Both the position numbers and the translations under genes were made by a program. Under the pieces are notes generated by a model, which did no database searches, was not told where the DNA came from, and was given only the letters and a program-made list of their open reading frames with translations. 62,025 nt of DNA from an uncultured Pirellula sp. (lineage in GTDB: Bacteria; Planctomycetota; Planctomycetia; Pirellulales; Pirellulaceae): contig CAIOHR010000133.1 in the NCBI GenBank assembly GCA_903858115.1, positions 1 to 62,025 on the forward strand, given 5' to 3'. Below, piece after piece: positions 26,003 to 35,535 of the stretch (positions within the stretch are counted from its first letter, which is position 1; each line of letters starts with the position of its first letter).

Positions 26003-27111
26003 TAACCAAAAAACTCCGCAATAAGATCAACGATTTTTTCAAGCTGAGCTTTAGTGACCCACCAACCACAGGGAACGCTTAACGTTTTTTTGCAAAACTC
26101 TTCCACACCAGTGAGTTTGCCCTCCGATTGTCCGAAGCAACTGTAGAGGTCATTTCTGAGATGAACCTTGGAAGCCTGAACACCGTTCTGCTTTAGATGG
26201 GAGGCCAATTCATCGCGTCGCTCACAAAGTAGGGTAAAAACCCAATAGGAGGACTGAGCGTTCTGTTTTCTCGTTAAAACCTGTACTTTCGGAATTGACT
26301 GAAGTAACTCCTCAAAATACATGCCATTCTCTTTATGCTTGGCAACTCGGTTGTGCAACGAAATCATTTGGTGACAGCCAACAGCGGCATTTAGGTTGTT
26401 AAGATAGGAATTCCACCCGGGTACCTTGATATCTGATTCGGGGTTGAGCTCCCCATCCGGCAACCGAAACGTTGGAGCATGGATGCCATATCGTTTTAAC
26501 CATCTCCCTTCTTCATATTTGTCAGCATCGCGAAACGCGATTGCTGCTCCCTCGATCGAAGTTAGATGCTTATTTGGATAGAAAGAGAAAACCGTGTAAT
26601 CTGCTCCCGTATTCCCAACCATCTTTTCGCCGACTTGAGCTCCAAGCGATTCGCTCGCATCTTCAATAACGGGAATCGAAGATTCAGCGGCCAATTCGTA
26701 GATTGGAACGACATCAACAGGATTGCCCGCCCAGTGAAAGACCAAGATGGCTTTTGTCTTCTTGGAGACAACTTGCGCCAAGTTGTTACGTGATATGCCG
26801 CCGTTTGAGGGATCAATATCGCACCAAACGATCCGTGCAAATAGATTGAGCACAGGCATGTTTGTTGCTAGGCATGCCATTGGAGACGCGATTACTTCGT
26901 CTCCAGGACGAATTCCTGCCAGGAAAAGTGAAAGAGTCAATGCCGACGACATTTCGCCAACGGTTGTTAGATGATTGCAGCCAATGAAATCTTTGAGGGT
27001 CGTCTCGAATTCGTCAACGTATCGTCCTGACGCAATCTGCCCAGCCTCCAAAATCTGAGAGAGTACAGGAATCACACCTCGGTCCACTTGGACGTTATAC
27101 AGAGGAATCAT
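26002..27111 (-). CDS. DegT/DnrJ/EryC1/StrS aminotransferase, paralogue A
   Basis: The 369-residue PLP-dependent sugar aminotransferase has EDASESLG at 150-157 and Lys181 in FYPNKHLTS as the PLP lysine. It resembles the DegT gene two positions upstream (27652-28755): both end in a PCGWWV segment and share HLRND/HKRND near residue 320. It differs from the LegC-like enzyme at 2810. It may work on a keto sugar produced by the CapE-like dehydratase or a 3-keto uronate. The ATG start lies 11 nt after the hexapeptide acyltransferase stop. Confidence 0.85.
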   Translation of the reverse strand: MIPLYNVQVDRGVIPVLSQILEAGQIASGRYVDEFETTLKDFIGCNHLTTVGEMSSALTLSLFLAGIRPGDEVIASPMACLATNMPVLNLFARIVWCDIDPSNGGISRNNLAQVVSKKTKAILVFHWAGNPVDVVPIYELAAESSIPVIEDASESLGAQVGEKMVGNTGADYTVFSFYPNKHLTSIEGAAIAFRDADKYEEGRWLKRYGIHAPTFRLPDGELNPESDIKVPGWNSYLNNLNAAVGCHQMISLHNRVAKHKENGMYFEELLQSIPKVQVLTRKQNAQSSYWVFTLLCERRDELASHLKQNGVQASKVHLRNDLYSCFGQSEGKLTGVEEFCKKTLSVPCGWWVTKAQLEKIVDLIAEFFG

Positions 27112-27121
27112 TTAGGGGCTG

Positions 27122-27652
27122 CTATCGGTTTCGTATAACTCTCGTAGGACATCCTGCTGCGATACAACGCTCTGGAATGTCTTTCGTCACGACAGAATTC
27201 GCGCCTATAACTGCGCCAGATCCTATTTTGACGCCTGCCGTTATAGTACTGTTAGCTCCGATCCAAACATCATCCCCGATCGAAATTGGAGCTTCGGAAT
27301 TCGATTGATACATCATCGATACACCGTTTGTCTCTACTCCATGATTAAAGGCTACCAACACGCAGTTCGGTCCTACCATTACGTCTCTACCAACATAGAT
27401 ACCGGCAGAGAGACCGGTGAGAGTGCAATTTGGAGAGATAATGACATTATCTCCAAGTTCTACCTTACCCAAAAAGTGTACTCCTCTAGAGAGTTGACAC
27501 TTGTTTCCGAATCGATAGCCTCTCAATCGCCAAAATCGAAGTCTCAATCGAAAGTAGACACCTTCGTCCGGCAGAGCGGCCAAAAATGCTCCTATTGTCG
27601 AAACGAAAACGTACGACGCAGCGATAAATCGTTTTCGTATATAGCCGATCAT
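27122..27652 (-). CDS. Hexapeptide-repeat acyltransferase (WbpD/CysE-like fold)
   Basis: The 176-residue protein has an amphipathic N-terminus (residues 1-45) and hexapeptide repeats from about 55 to 170, with VGPNCVLVAFNHGVETNG and IGDDVWIGANSTITAGVKIG of sugar acetyltransferases. The size is close to WbpD, which N-acetylates UDP-GlcNAc3NA. It overlaps the upstream DegT gene by one base (TAATG) and is followed by a second DegT gene, so it likely acetylates the product of one of them. The exact position acetylated is unknown. Confidence 0.83.
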   Translation of the reverse strand: MIGYIRKRFIAASYVFVSTIGAFLAALPDEGVYFRLRLRFWRLRGYRFGNKCQLSRGVHFLGKVELGDNVIISPNCTLTGLSAGIYVGRDVMVGPNCVLVAFNHGVETNGVSMMYQSNSEAPISIGDDVWIGANSTITAGVKIGSGAVIGANSVVTKDIPERCIAAGCPTRVIRNR

Positions 27653-28755
27653 TACCAGCCGCTACGAATTGTCTGTGTGATAATTTCTCGATCTTCCTCG
27701 CTTACCCACCATCCGCACGGAATATGAACAAGCTTAGAATAAAATCGATCTAAGACAGGCAGTTGCTGGTTGAAGTCATTGAGGTAAGAATGCTGATCGT
27801 TCCGTTTATGTAATTCAGATGCGTTGATTCCGTTCTCTGCTAGTTTTGCAATAAAGCCCGCACGATTCTCTACCTTCAAAGTGTAAAGCCAGTACGAGGG
27901 TATACTCCCAGGATAGTAATCTAGTCTTTCCAGTCCCGCTATGTTCTTTAGTGCCTCGTCAAAGTAACGTCCGTTGCTCATGTGCGAATCCACGATAGAT
28001 TCAACATGTTCAAGTTGTGCTAGTCCGATAGTGGCGTTCACATTATTCATGTGGTATTTATATCCTTGCAAACCGATGTCGTTTTCCAAACGAGGCTTCT
28101 TTTTGTCGATACCAAACCATCGGATAAGTTTGCCCTTCTCGTACAACCCATCGTCTTGTATTTGCAGAATCCCACCATCTACCGTTGTTATATGCTTTAT
28201 TGCTTGTAACGAAAAAACAGTAAACGGAAAATGCGAGCCAGATCGCTTTCCGTTGTACAATGAGCCAAGAGAATGCGCTGCGTCATGAATGACAGGGAGA
28301 CCGTGCTTGTTGCCAATAGAAGCGATGGAATCGACATGTACTGGTACACCAGCATAGTCTACAACGACAATCGCGCGAGTTCTGTCATTGATCTGTTCTT
28401 CGATCGAAGCCGGGGATATGTTGCCGGTTTCGAAGTCAATGTCTGCATACCTTATTTTCGCCCCAATCATTTTGATGGAAACGTTGGTTGGTTCAGCCGT
28501 CAACGCCGTGGATACAACTTCATCACCCGCGTTTACTCCAGCAAGAATCAGTGCGATGTGGAGTGCGGCCGTACCTGAGTTGAGGCTCAGAGAATTCCCA
28601 ACTCCAATGTATTGAGAAAATTGTTCTTCGAACTTATCAACTACTTCGCCTTGGGCAATGTATCCGCTGTAGAGCACTTGCTCAAGCATCGGCATAAGTT
28701 TATCCCGAGGTGGCATAAAAGACTTAATCAGCGGGATGGGCTTTCTATTCGCCAT
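27652..28755 (-). CDS. DegT/DnrJ/EryC1/StrS aminotransferase, paralogue B
   Basis: The 367-residue PLP enzyme has HDAAHSLG at 157-164 and the lysine Lys187 in SLQAIKHITTVDGG. The SLQAIKH motif is typical of perosamine-type sugar aminotransferases. It is a diverged paralogue of the gene at 26002-27111. It lies between the CapE-like dehydratase (36-nt gap) and the hexapeptide acyltransferase (1-nt overlap), giving a dehydratase, aminotransferase, acetyltransferase order. The start is ATG. Confidence 0.87.
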   Translation of the reverse strand: MANRKPIPLIKSFMPPRDKLMPMLEQVLYSGYIAQGEVVDKFEEQFSQYIGVGNSLSLNSGTAALHIALILAGVNAGDEVVSTALTAEPTNVSIKMIGAKIRYADIDFETGNISPASIEEQINDRTRAIVVVDYAGVPVHVDSIASIGNKHGLPVIHDAAHSLGSLYNGKRSGSHFPFTVFSLQAIKHITTVDGGILQIQDDGLYEKGKLIRWFGIDKKKPRLENDIGLQGYKYHMNNVNATIGLAQLEHVESIVDSHMSNGRYFDEALKNIAGLERLDYYPGSIPSYWLYTLKVENRAGFIAKLAENGINASELHKRNDQHSYLNDFNQQLPVLDRFYSKLVHIPCGWWVSEEDREIITQTIRSGW

Positions 28756-28791
28756 TTTTGAGTTTGGTGCAGAGCATCTTGACAGATTCGT

Positions 28792-29832
28792 TTACCGCAA
28801 TTCTTGCTGAACATAATCCAGCGTCAACAAAAGCGACTTCATTTCTGTAACATCCAATCGCTTTGTATTGTTTGAGTTATACTCTTCATCCACGATTTTT
28901 AAACCATCAGTTTGAATATATTTTGTATAATTTAGGTCGCGCAAGTCTGCAGGAATTCGATAGTAATCATCCAGATCTTCGGCTTTCGACATCTCTTCTC
29001 GCCCGCAAAGAGTTTCGTAAACTTTTTCGCCATGTCGCGGCCCAATGATTCTTGTTTCGGCAGATCCATCAAATAGCTCGGTTAACGCGTTTGCTAGTGT
29101 AAGGATTGTTGTAGCAGGAGATTTTTGCACAAAAATATCGCCAGGGTTTCCGTTTGAAAACGCGTAAAGTACAAGATTCACCGAATCTTCCAGAGACATC
29201 ATAAAACGAGTCATGTTCGGGTCGGTAATTGTCAGAGGCTTGCCGGCTTTGATTTGAGATATAAAGAGCGGGATAATAGATCCCCTGGAGCACATTACGT
29301 TACCATAGCGAGTTGCACAGATAACGCCGCCATTGCTTGTGACTCGGGTGTCTCGTGCCTTGGATACAGCAAGCTTCTCCATCACAGCTTTCGTCAAGCC
29401 CATTGTGTTAATTGGATAAACGGCTTTATCCGTGCTTAGAACGACAACTCTTTGCACACCGTTTCTTGTAGCTGCTTCAAGTACGTTTTCAGATCCAATG
29501 ATATTGGTTTGAACAGCTTGCATTGGATAGAATTCGCAAGAGGGCACTTGCTTCAGAGCGGCCGCTTGAAAAAGGAAGTCGACTCCAATCATGGCCTGAT
29601 TGATACTCTGGAAGTCGCGAACATCTCCTATGATAAAGTTCACTCTATCGTTTTTCAATGCAACTCGCATGTCCTCTTGCTTCTTTTCATCTCTACTAAA
29701 TACTCGAATCTCCTTAATGTCCGTAGAAAGAAAGTACTGTAGAACCGCGTTGCCAAATGAACCCGTTCCACCAGTAATCATCAGTGTTTTATCAGAGAAA
29801 ACATTTGCACGCGACAGATGTACTTGTGGCAC
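28792..29832 (-). CDS. CapE/FnlA/PseB-like UDP-GlcNAc 4,6-dehydratase
   Basis: The 346-residue protein has the NAD(P) loop GGTGSFGN at 21-28 and FSRDEKKQEDMR near 45-56, typical of the CapE/FnlA/PseB inverting dehydratases. STDKAVYPINTMGLTKAVME near 150-170 carries the MxxxK catalytic variant. CapE makes the precursor of UDP-L-FucNAc with CapF and CapG, but neither follows here; a DegT aminotransferase does. A 4-amino-4,6-dideoxy L-sugar is therefore more likely (inference). The GTG start lies 4 nt downstream of the polymerase stop. Confidence 0.87.
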   Translation of the reverse strand: MPQVHLSRANVFSDKTLMITGGTGSFGNAVLQYFLSTDIKEIRVFSRDEKKQEDMRVALKNDRVNFIIGDVRDFQSINQAMIGVDFLFQAAALKQVPSCEFYPMQAVQTNIIGSENVLEAATRNGVQRVVVLSTDKAVYPINTMGLTKAVMEKLAVSKARDTRVTSNGGVICATRYGNVMCSRGSIIPLFISQIKAGKPLTITDPNMTRFMMSLEDSVNLVLYAFSNGNPGDIFVQKSPATTILTLANALTELFDGSAETRIIGPRHGEKVYETLCGREEMSKAEDLDDYYRIPADLRDLNYTKYIQTDGLKIVDEEYNSNNTKRLDVTEMKSLLLTLDYVQQELR

Positions 29833-29836
29833 AATT

Positions 29837-31216
29837 CTAACCTTTCTGTTTAAGGACTAATGGTGGTTTCCAGCGGTTGGCTTGCAATGGAAACTGCAAT
29901 TGTACAACCGTTGACTGAGGCACAGATTTTAGTGAAAAGGCAGCCATTGCAAGTATGTTTATACAGCAAAAAGTATAACCGCCAAGAATCGAGCCTTGTT
30001 TAAAAGAAATCAAAAAATCGTAGAAAGCTATAAGAAGTAAACACCCCAGTCCGTCAGCCCAACTAGCGACATCTGTACTTCTAATCCGTGAGAAACTATC
30101 AGAAAAGGACCTAACATAGATTATTGTGTAAAGAGCGAATCCCACGATTCCTGTCTCGCAAAGCACTTCGATTGGGACGTTGTGACAATAGGCGTCAAGA
30201 AAGAAATATGAAGCAGATGAGCCTAAACCAAGTAGAAAAACGCCGCCCCCTCCCGAAAAATACTCTTCGAGAAGTGATGCAATCATGGTTAGCCTACCTG
30301 AAGCCCCGGATCTAATTAAATCACCTTTCCATCTCCATACGAGATCGAAATTCGAAACAATGTAGTATGCTCCATAACCTATGACGCATGTAATTCCAAT
30401 AGCAATTATGGTGTTAATAGATATCGACCTTCGCGTAACAATTGGAATCCCTAGAAGCGTAATCGGGAAAAGAGCTAATAACTGTCCCCTAGAACTTGAA
30501 TTGACAATCGTGAAGAGAGAAAAGACCGCTGCTGTGATGTACGGAATATAAAGCCAACGAGAGCTTTTTACTTGTGCAATCTTCATGCATGCGATAATCG
30601 TCATGTAACCTGCAAGCTGTGCAGAAGCAAGCGGTTGAAGCTCCATCTTCTTAAAATCACCTAAAATAGCTAGTGCTCTACCTGTGCGGTCTCCGAATGC
30701 GAACACTATGGCCATAGGAATACTGAACATCAAGAGCCCGTCCAACAGATCGTTTAAATCACCCGGTTTGCGAATAAGCAATGGAGCAAGAAATGAGGCA
30801 AGAATGGTTAGAGGGATAACCTGTGTGTACAGTTCCCATGAACGTTCTAAATCGGGACTCCACGAAATGGAAATTCCTGCAAATACAAAAAAGAAAGCAC
30901 TAACCCAAACTGTAGCGGGTATATTTCGCGGAGATAACCGTTTATTATAGGCTAAAACTGCTAACGTCAATATACCAATTGCTATGTCAACAGTTTTGGT
31001 GTTTCCGAGATAGAAGCTCGGATTGCTGTAGGCGAAAACCTGCTCAATCACAAGAAACGACACGACAATTGCGCAAGCGTAACCAGGCTTTTGAAACCCT
31101 CTCACGCACAGATAAATAAAAACGGCGCCGAACGCAATTATTCCAATTTGTGATATCAAATGTCTAGATAGGTTGCTTGGTTTTCTAGGAGACGGACAAT
31201 TGCTATTTTTGAACAA
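29837..31216 (-). CDS. O-antigen polymerase/ligase-like membrane protein (Wzy/WaaL)
   Basis: The 459-residue protein has about 11-12 hydrophobic helices. A larger loop around residues 315-355 (GDLIRSGASGRLTMIAS, then YCHNVPIEVLCETGIVG) is typical of the O-antigen ligase/polymerase Wzy_C domain. With the Wzx-like flippase it indicates Wzx/Wzy-dependent assembly, although a ligase role is equally compatible. The TTG start at 31216 is uncertain; no stronger start was seen close by. The gene is among the most AT-rich of the window. Confidence 0.82.
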   Translation of the reverse strand: MFKNSNCPSPRKPSNLSRHLISQIGIIAFGAVFIYLCVRGFQKPGYACAIVVSFLVIEQVFAYSNPSFYLGNTKTVDIAIGILTLAVLAYNKRLSPRNIPATVWVSAFFFVFAGISISWSPDLERSWELYTQVIPLTILASFLAPLLIRKPGDLNDLLDGLLMFSIPMAIVFAFGDRTGRALAILGDFKKMELQPLASAQLAGYMTIIACMKIAQVKSSRWLYIPYITAAVFSLFTIVNSSSRGQLLALFPITLLGIPIVTRRSISINTIIAIGITCVIGYGAYYIVSNFDLVWRWKGDLIRSGASGRLTMIASLLEEYFSGGGGVFLLGLGSSASYFFLDAYCHNVPIEVLCETGIVGFALYTIIYVRSFSDSFSRIRSTDVASWADGLGCLLLIAFYDFLISFKQGSILGGYTFCCINILAMAAFSLKSVPQSTVVQLQFPLQANRWKPPLVLKQKG

Positions 31217-31252
31217 AACGGAGTGGAGTAAGCCGAAAGCGGCCCGTCCAGT

Positions 31253-32554
31253 TTAGGCTTTTACGACAATCGAATTGTTTCCGATTCTGTGTGTAACATT
31301 GCGAGTATCAATTACTATTTTGGACCATTCCATCATTTGCGAATAGTCAATGTTACTATGAGCTGTCGCCACTAGTACAGCGTCAAACTCTCGGATTATT
31401 GCGTTCGACCATTCTATTGATTTAACCCCCTCCCAATGTGGATGCTCTCTCGTGTGTTTAATCACAGGCACATACGGATCGTAGTAGCTCACGATTGCTC
31501 CTGCGTTCTTCATGAGGTCCATCAACGTATAACCAGGTGATTCTCGGTCGTCATCGACATTCGCTTTATATGCTAAACCAACCAACAAAATGCGACTGCC
31601 ATTGAGTGGTTTTTTCGCGGCATTCAACGCTCCCGTCAGTTTCTGAATGACGTATTTCGGCATCGAGGTATTGATCTCGCCAGCCAACTCGATAAAGCGA
31701 GTCGCTTGTCCGTATTCTCTTGCTTTCCATGTCAAGTAAAAAGGATCAATCGGAATGCAGTGCCCACCAAGACCAGGTCCTGGATAAAAAGGCATGTATC
31801 CAAATGGCTTCGTCTTGGCCGCCTCGATCACTTCCCAAATGTCAATGCCCATTGCACTGTAAACGACCTTTAACTCGTTCACCAACGCAATGTTCACACT
31901 CCGGAAGATGTTCTCAAGTAGCTTGGTTGCCTCAGCCGCTCGGCAGCTGCTCACTGGAACGATCGTTTCGACCGCGTGCGAATAAAGTTCCTTCGCTCGC
32001 TCTAAACACGCCGGAGTCAGTCCACCCACTACCTTCGGGATCTTAGCTACCTTGCTATTCGGATTGCCTGGATCTTCGCGCTCCGGCGAAAACGCCAAGT
32101 GGAAATCGACACCCGCTTTAAGCCCAGATCCACTTTCCAATACACCCAACAAATCTTCGTCCGTGGTTCCTGGATACGTGGTCGACTCGAGTACGACAAG
32201 AATATCCTTCTTCAAGTGTGGCGCGATCGCCCTGCCCGTGTTGAGTACATAAGAAATATCTGGCTCGCGATTCTTACTCAATGGTGTTGGTACACAAATG
32301 ATAACTGCGTCGCATTCGCTGACGCTGGAGAAGTCTGTACTTGCGGTTAGCTTTTCGTCGGAGACCTGGGCTTGGATGTCTTCGGCTGCAATGTGATGGA
32401 TGTACGATTTGCCTGCAAGGATTGAATCCACCTTGACTTGATCGATATCGAGACCGATCACCTGAACGCCGTTTCTGGCAAACTGTAACCCGAGTGGAAG
32501 ACCTACATACCCGAGGCCAATGACTGCGATTTTAGGTTTTTCAGGAAAGGTCAT
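31253..32554 (-). CDS. UDP-GlcNAc 6-dehydrogenase (WbpA/TviB type), copy 1
   Basis: The protein has about 433 residues from the ATG at 32554. The 13 upstream codons to 32593 fall in a GAAGTTTGAAGT direct repeat and are probably not translated. KIAVIGLGYVGLPLGLQFAR is the NAD loop, and GPGLGGHCIPIDPFYLTW carries the catalytic cysteine. The sequence fits enzymes oxidising UDP-GlcNAc to UDP-GlcNAcA. A closely similar gene lies at 42466-43746; by eye about three quarters of residues agree, with long identical stretches around the active site. UDP-GlcNAcA would feed the aminated and amidinated uronate branch. Confidence 0.88.
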   Translation of the reverse strand: MTFPEKPKIAVIGLGYVGLPLGLQFARNGVQVIGLDIDQVKVDSILAGKSYIHHIAAEDIQAQVSDEKLTASTDFSSVSECDAVIICVPTPLSKNREPDISYVLNTGRAIAPHLKKDILVVLESTTYPGTTDEDLLGVLESGSGLKAGVDFHLAFSPEREDPGNPNSKVAKIPKVVGGLTPACLERAKELYSHAVETIVPVSSCRAAEATKLLENIFRSVNIALVNELKVVYSAMGIDIWEVIEAAKTKPFGYMPFYPGPGLGGHCIPIDPFYLTWKAREYGQATRFIELAGEINTSMPKYVIQKLTGALNAAKKPLNGSRILLVGLAYKANVDDDRESPGYTLMDLMKNAGAIVSYYDPYVPVIKHTREHPHWEGVKSIEWSNAIIREFDAVLVATAHSNIDYSQMMEWSKIVIDTRNVTHRIGNNSIVVKA

Positions 32555-33041
32555 ATAGAAGTTTGAAGTGGGAAGTTTGAAGTTCGAAAGCAATCAGGCT
32601 AACCACGGATTTCACCAGCGGACGCAGATGAAATCCCTCGCTCACGCTGCAGGTTAATTCGTAGTTCTTGGTGCGAATAGCAATTATCGATTTGGCCAAA
32701 AAGGGTCGAAAGATGGCGAAAGCAGGGTTCCACCACGAATCGGACGAATCATACGAATGAAAAGGCTGAGGTTTTCTTATTCGTGCTATTGGTGCTATTC
32801 GTGGTGAAAAATTCTTACTGAATTCCCTCGCTAACGCGTCGGGTTGAAATGTTGGTGCTTAGTGCTTAGTGCTTAGTGCTTAGTGCGTTGTGCGTTGTGC
32901 GTTGTGCTTGGTTCGCTGCTTCGCAGGAACCGGGCCTAGAGTCCATCGGTTCACAGAAGGCAAACCGGGACTAGCGCTCTGCGGTTCACGAAAACAAAAC
33001 CGGGGCTAGTGCCCATCGGCTCATGGGGGCAACCGGATTTG
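32555..33041. repeat. Repeat-rich spacer: palindromic ACCACGAAT element, heptamers, CTAGCGCCC copies
   Basis: The spacer between wecB and the first dehydrogenase gene contains no gene. It holds a copy of the ACCACGAATCGGACGAAT element (about 32688-32820, ending GGTGCTATTCGTGGT). It also holds a GCTTAGT heptamer array (32854-32913) and two or three CTAG(C/T)GCCC units (32935-33035). The order element then heptamers recurs at 37300-37490. Confidence 0.85.
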
Positions 33042-34193
33042 TCAACGACTATTGATTAGCAATTCTACGATGCGATTGGATGAATTGCCGTCACCATACG
33101 GGTTCGTAAGTTGGCTACGAGTTCGATACGCAGTCTCGTCGGAAAGTAATGTGCGAGCCTCTTCCAATATCTTATCCACGCAGGTTCCCACTAACGTACA
33201 AGTTCCGGCATGCACTCCCTCGGGACGCTCGGTTGTCTCACGGGTAACCAAAACTGGTTTGCCAAAACTAGGGGCTTCTTCTTGGATGCCACCCGAATCA
33301 CTGATAATGAAATGACTTCTGGCCATCAACCAAACGAAATCTTCATAACCCACCGGATCTATCAACTCGATTTGATCGATATCCTTTAACTGTGGCAATA
33401 TCGTCGTCCTAACCGCTGGATTCAAATGGACCGGGAACAATATCCCTAACTCGGGATACTCGCTCGCAATCGACCGCAGTGCCACACACAAATTTTCCAT
33501 CCCTGACCCATGTGATTCGCGTCGATGCGCTGTTACCAACAAAAATCTCTTTCCATCCTTTACCAAATACTGGTCGCGAAACATGTTGGAAATCTTCAAT
33601 CTTGCGCTCAATTCGACCGCCATATTCTCCCGCTGCGACAAGATCTCGTTCATCCAATGCAACGCGTCGATCACCGTGTTCCCTGTCACGTGAATCGTCG
33701 AATCGTCGATTCCCTCTCGCAATAAATTCTTCTTGCTCCAATCTGTTGGAGCGAAATTGTATCGACACAATGGGGTCGTAAGCCGGCGGTTCATCTCTTC
33801 CGGATACGGTGAGTACATGTCACCGGTCCTTAACCCTGCCTCCACATGCCCCACTGGGATCCGATGATAAAAAGCGGCCATCGCGCCGGCCAATACACTC
33901 GTCGTGTCCCCTTGGACCAAGACGGTGTCGGGTTTATGCTCACCAAAAAAATTCGATAACGCAACGATCGCTCTGGCTGTCAGTTCAGGCAATGTCTGAT
34001 TCGGAAGCATCAACCCAAGGTCATGATCGGGAGTTAATCCGAATGCACCTAATGTCTGTATCAACATCTCGCGATGCTGGCCCGTCGACAGCAAAAAAGG
34101 TTCGATGTGGGCGGATCGCTTCATCGCTCGATAGATCGGTGCCATCTTGATGGCTTCCGGTCGTGTACCGACAACGAGGATGACTTTTTTCAT
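33042..34193 (-). CDS. wecB: UDP-N-acetylglucosamine 2-epimerase, non-hydrolysing
   Basis: The 383-residue protein has the WecB signature throughout: VGTRPEAIKMAP at the N-terminus, GHVEAGLRT near residue 114, TAHRRES near 218 and SDSGGIQEEAPSFGKP near 290. It interconverts UDP-GlcNAc and UDP-ManNAc, supplying WecC (14232-15467). A WbpI-type role, epimerising UDP-GlcNAc(3NAc)A, cannot be excluded because the locus also encodes WbpA-type enzymes. The start is ATG. Confidence 0.92.
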   Translation of the reverse strand: MKKVILVVGTRPEAIKMAPIYRAMKRSAHIEPFLLSTGQHREMLIQTLGAFGLTPDHDLGLMLPNQTLPELTARAIVALSNFFGEHKPDTVLVQGDTTSVLAGAMAAFYHRIPVGHVEAGLRTGDMYSPYPEEMNRRLTTPLCRYNFAPTDWSKKNLLREGIDDSTIHVTGNTVIDALHWMNEILSQRENMAVELSARLKISNMFRDQYLVKDGKRFLLVTAHRRESHGSGMENLCVALRSIASEYPELGILFPVHLNPAVRTTILPQLKDIDQIELIDPVGYEDFVWLMARSHFIISDSGGIQEEAPSFGKPVLVTRETTERPEGVHAGTCTLVGTCVDKILEEARTLLSDETAYRTRSQLTNPYGDGNSSNRIVELLINSR

Positions 34194-34439
34194 TAGAGTT
34201 GAACGTGCAGCGAGTTCCGGGACAAAGGCAGCGAGTGCAGAAGTCCTTTGCTGACGCTTAGGGTTGGGTGGATTTAAGAACTAAGTATTGGGGGATCGGG
34301 GATTCACGCAAAGGCGATAAGATGCAAAGACAGGCAAGATAAGATGCAAAGACAGGCAAGATGCCTATCCCACCTTTGGAGCAAAACTCGGGACTCAAGA
34401 CTTTGAAGAAACCAGGACTAGCGCCCTGCGGTTCATCTG
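34194..34439. other. Short spacer with dispersed repeats
   Basis: This spacer contains the GACAGGCAAGATGCCTATCC palindromic repeat (second, complete copy at about 34352-34373), a partial copy just before it, and a CTAGCGCCCTGCGG unit at 34413-34436 next to the fcl stop codon. No gene or clear promoter was seen. Confidence 0.6.
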
Positions 34440-35378
34440 CTAAACGGCGCGGAGTTCGTCTTGTGCGATATGGTCTAAATAGCTTTGGTATGTGGATTCG
34501 ATTCCGCCCGCTAAATTGATCTTGTAATGCCAACCTGTACGGTTCAGTACGTCAACACTGGTTAGCTTTCTCGGCGTTCCGTCCGGCATTGCGGGGTTGG
34601 TTTCTATCCGACCCTCATAACCGACTGTTTTGGCTACCAGATGGGCCAAGTCCAAGATGGAGATGTCTTCGCCCGTGCCGACGTTGACCCAGTTCGGAGG
34701 ATTCTCTAGTTGCATCAAATGAACTACCGCATCCGCCAAATCATCCACGTGCAAGAACTCACGTCGTGGGCTTCCTGTCCCCCAGATCGTGACCGAGTCG
34801 AGGCCGGATTCTTTGGCTTCGTGGAATCGACGTATCAAAGCAGGCAACACGTGACTGTTCTCCGGGTGATAGTTATCCCCCGGTCCGTATAGATTCGTTG
34901 GCATCGCCGAATGGTACGTTACCCCATACTGACGCCTGTAATATTGACATAACTTCAGACCCGTAATCTTGGCCAACGCATACGCTTCGTTCGTTTGCTC
35001 CAATTCGCTCGTTAACAAAGCACTTTCCTGGATCGGTTGAGGTGCCATCCGTGGATATATGCACGTACTACCCAAGAACAAGAACCGCTTGACCTCGTTT
35101 TCATACGCCGCCTGAATCGCGTTGACCGCCATGCGGACGTTGTCCGCTAAAAACTGGACTGGATACGTGTTGTTGGCATGGATACCACCTACCTTGGCCG
35201 CTGCAAAAATCACCCCGTCCGGTCGCTCTTCTCGGAAGAAAGAACTGACGGACAAGTCGTCGGTGAGGTCAAGTTCCTTGCGATCACGGAGAATCAACTC
35301 GACGTTCGCTTCCGAGGACAATCGTCTGCATAATGCAGAACCTACCATGCCGCGATGGCCAGCTATGAATATTCGCAT
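34440..35378 (-). CDS. fcl: GDP-L-fucose synthase
   Basis: The 312-residue epimerase/reductase has [14 protein letters not shown] as NADP loop, the Ser-Tyr-Lys set (LGSTCIYP near 105, YALAKITG near 135), and [20 protein letters not shown], a strong GDP-fucose synthase motif. It converts GDP-4-keto-6-deoxymannose to GDP-L-fucose, completing the path begun by gmd at 43899-45017. The two genes are separated by the repeat-rich nuclease/nucleotidyltransferase island, whereas they usually adjoin. The ATG lies about 6-10 nt after a heptamer array on the coding strand. Confidence 0.93.
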   Translation of the reverse strand: MRIFIAGHRGMVGSALCRRLSSEANVELILRDRKELDLTDDLSVSSFFREERPDGVIFAAAKVGGIHANNTYPVQFLADNVRMAVNAIQAAYENEVKRFLFLGSTCIYPRMAPQPIQESALLTSELEQTNEAYALAKITGLKLCQYYRRQYGVTYHSAMPTNLYGPGDNYHPENSHVLPALIRRFHEAKESGLDSVTIWGTGSPRREFLHVDDLADAVVHLMQLENPPNWVNVGTGEDISILDLAHLVAKTVGYEGRIETNPAMPDGTPRKLTSVDVLNRTGWHYKINLAGGIESTYQSYLDHIAQDELRAV

Positions 35379-35383
35379 GGGAG

Positions 35384-35467
35384 TTTAGTGTTTGGTGCGT
35401 TGTGCTTGGTGCTTGGTGCTTGGTGCTTAGTGCTTAGTGCGTTGTGCTTGGTGCGCTGTGCTTGGTT
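35384..35467. repeat. Heptamer array upstream of fcl
   Basis: About twelve units of GCTTAGT/GCTTGGT/GCGTTGT lie directly upstream of the fcl start codon, which is at 35378 on the minus strand. The array is followed by two CTAGCGCCCATCGG units at 35484-35535. Confidence 0.9.
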
Positions 35468-35535
35468 CGCTGCTTCGCAGGAACCGGGCTAGCGCCCATC
35501 GGCTCAAGAAAACAAAACCGGGGCTAGCGCCCATC

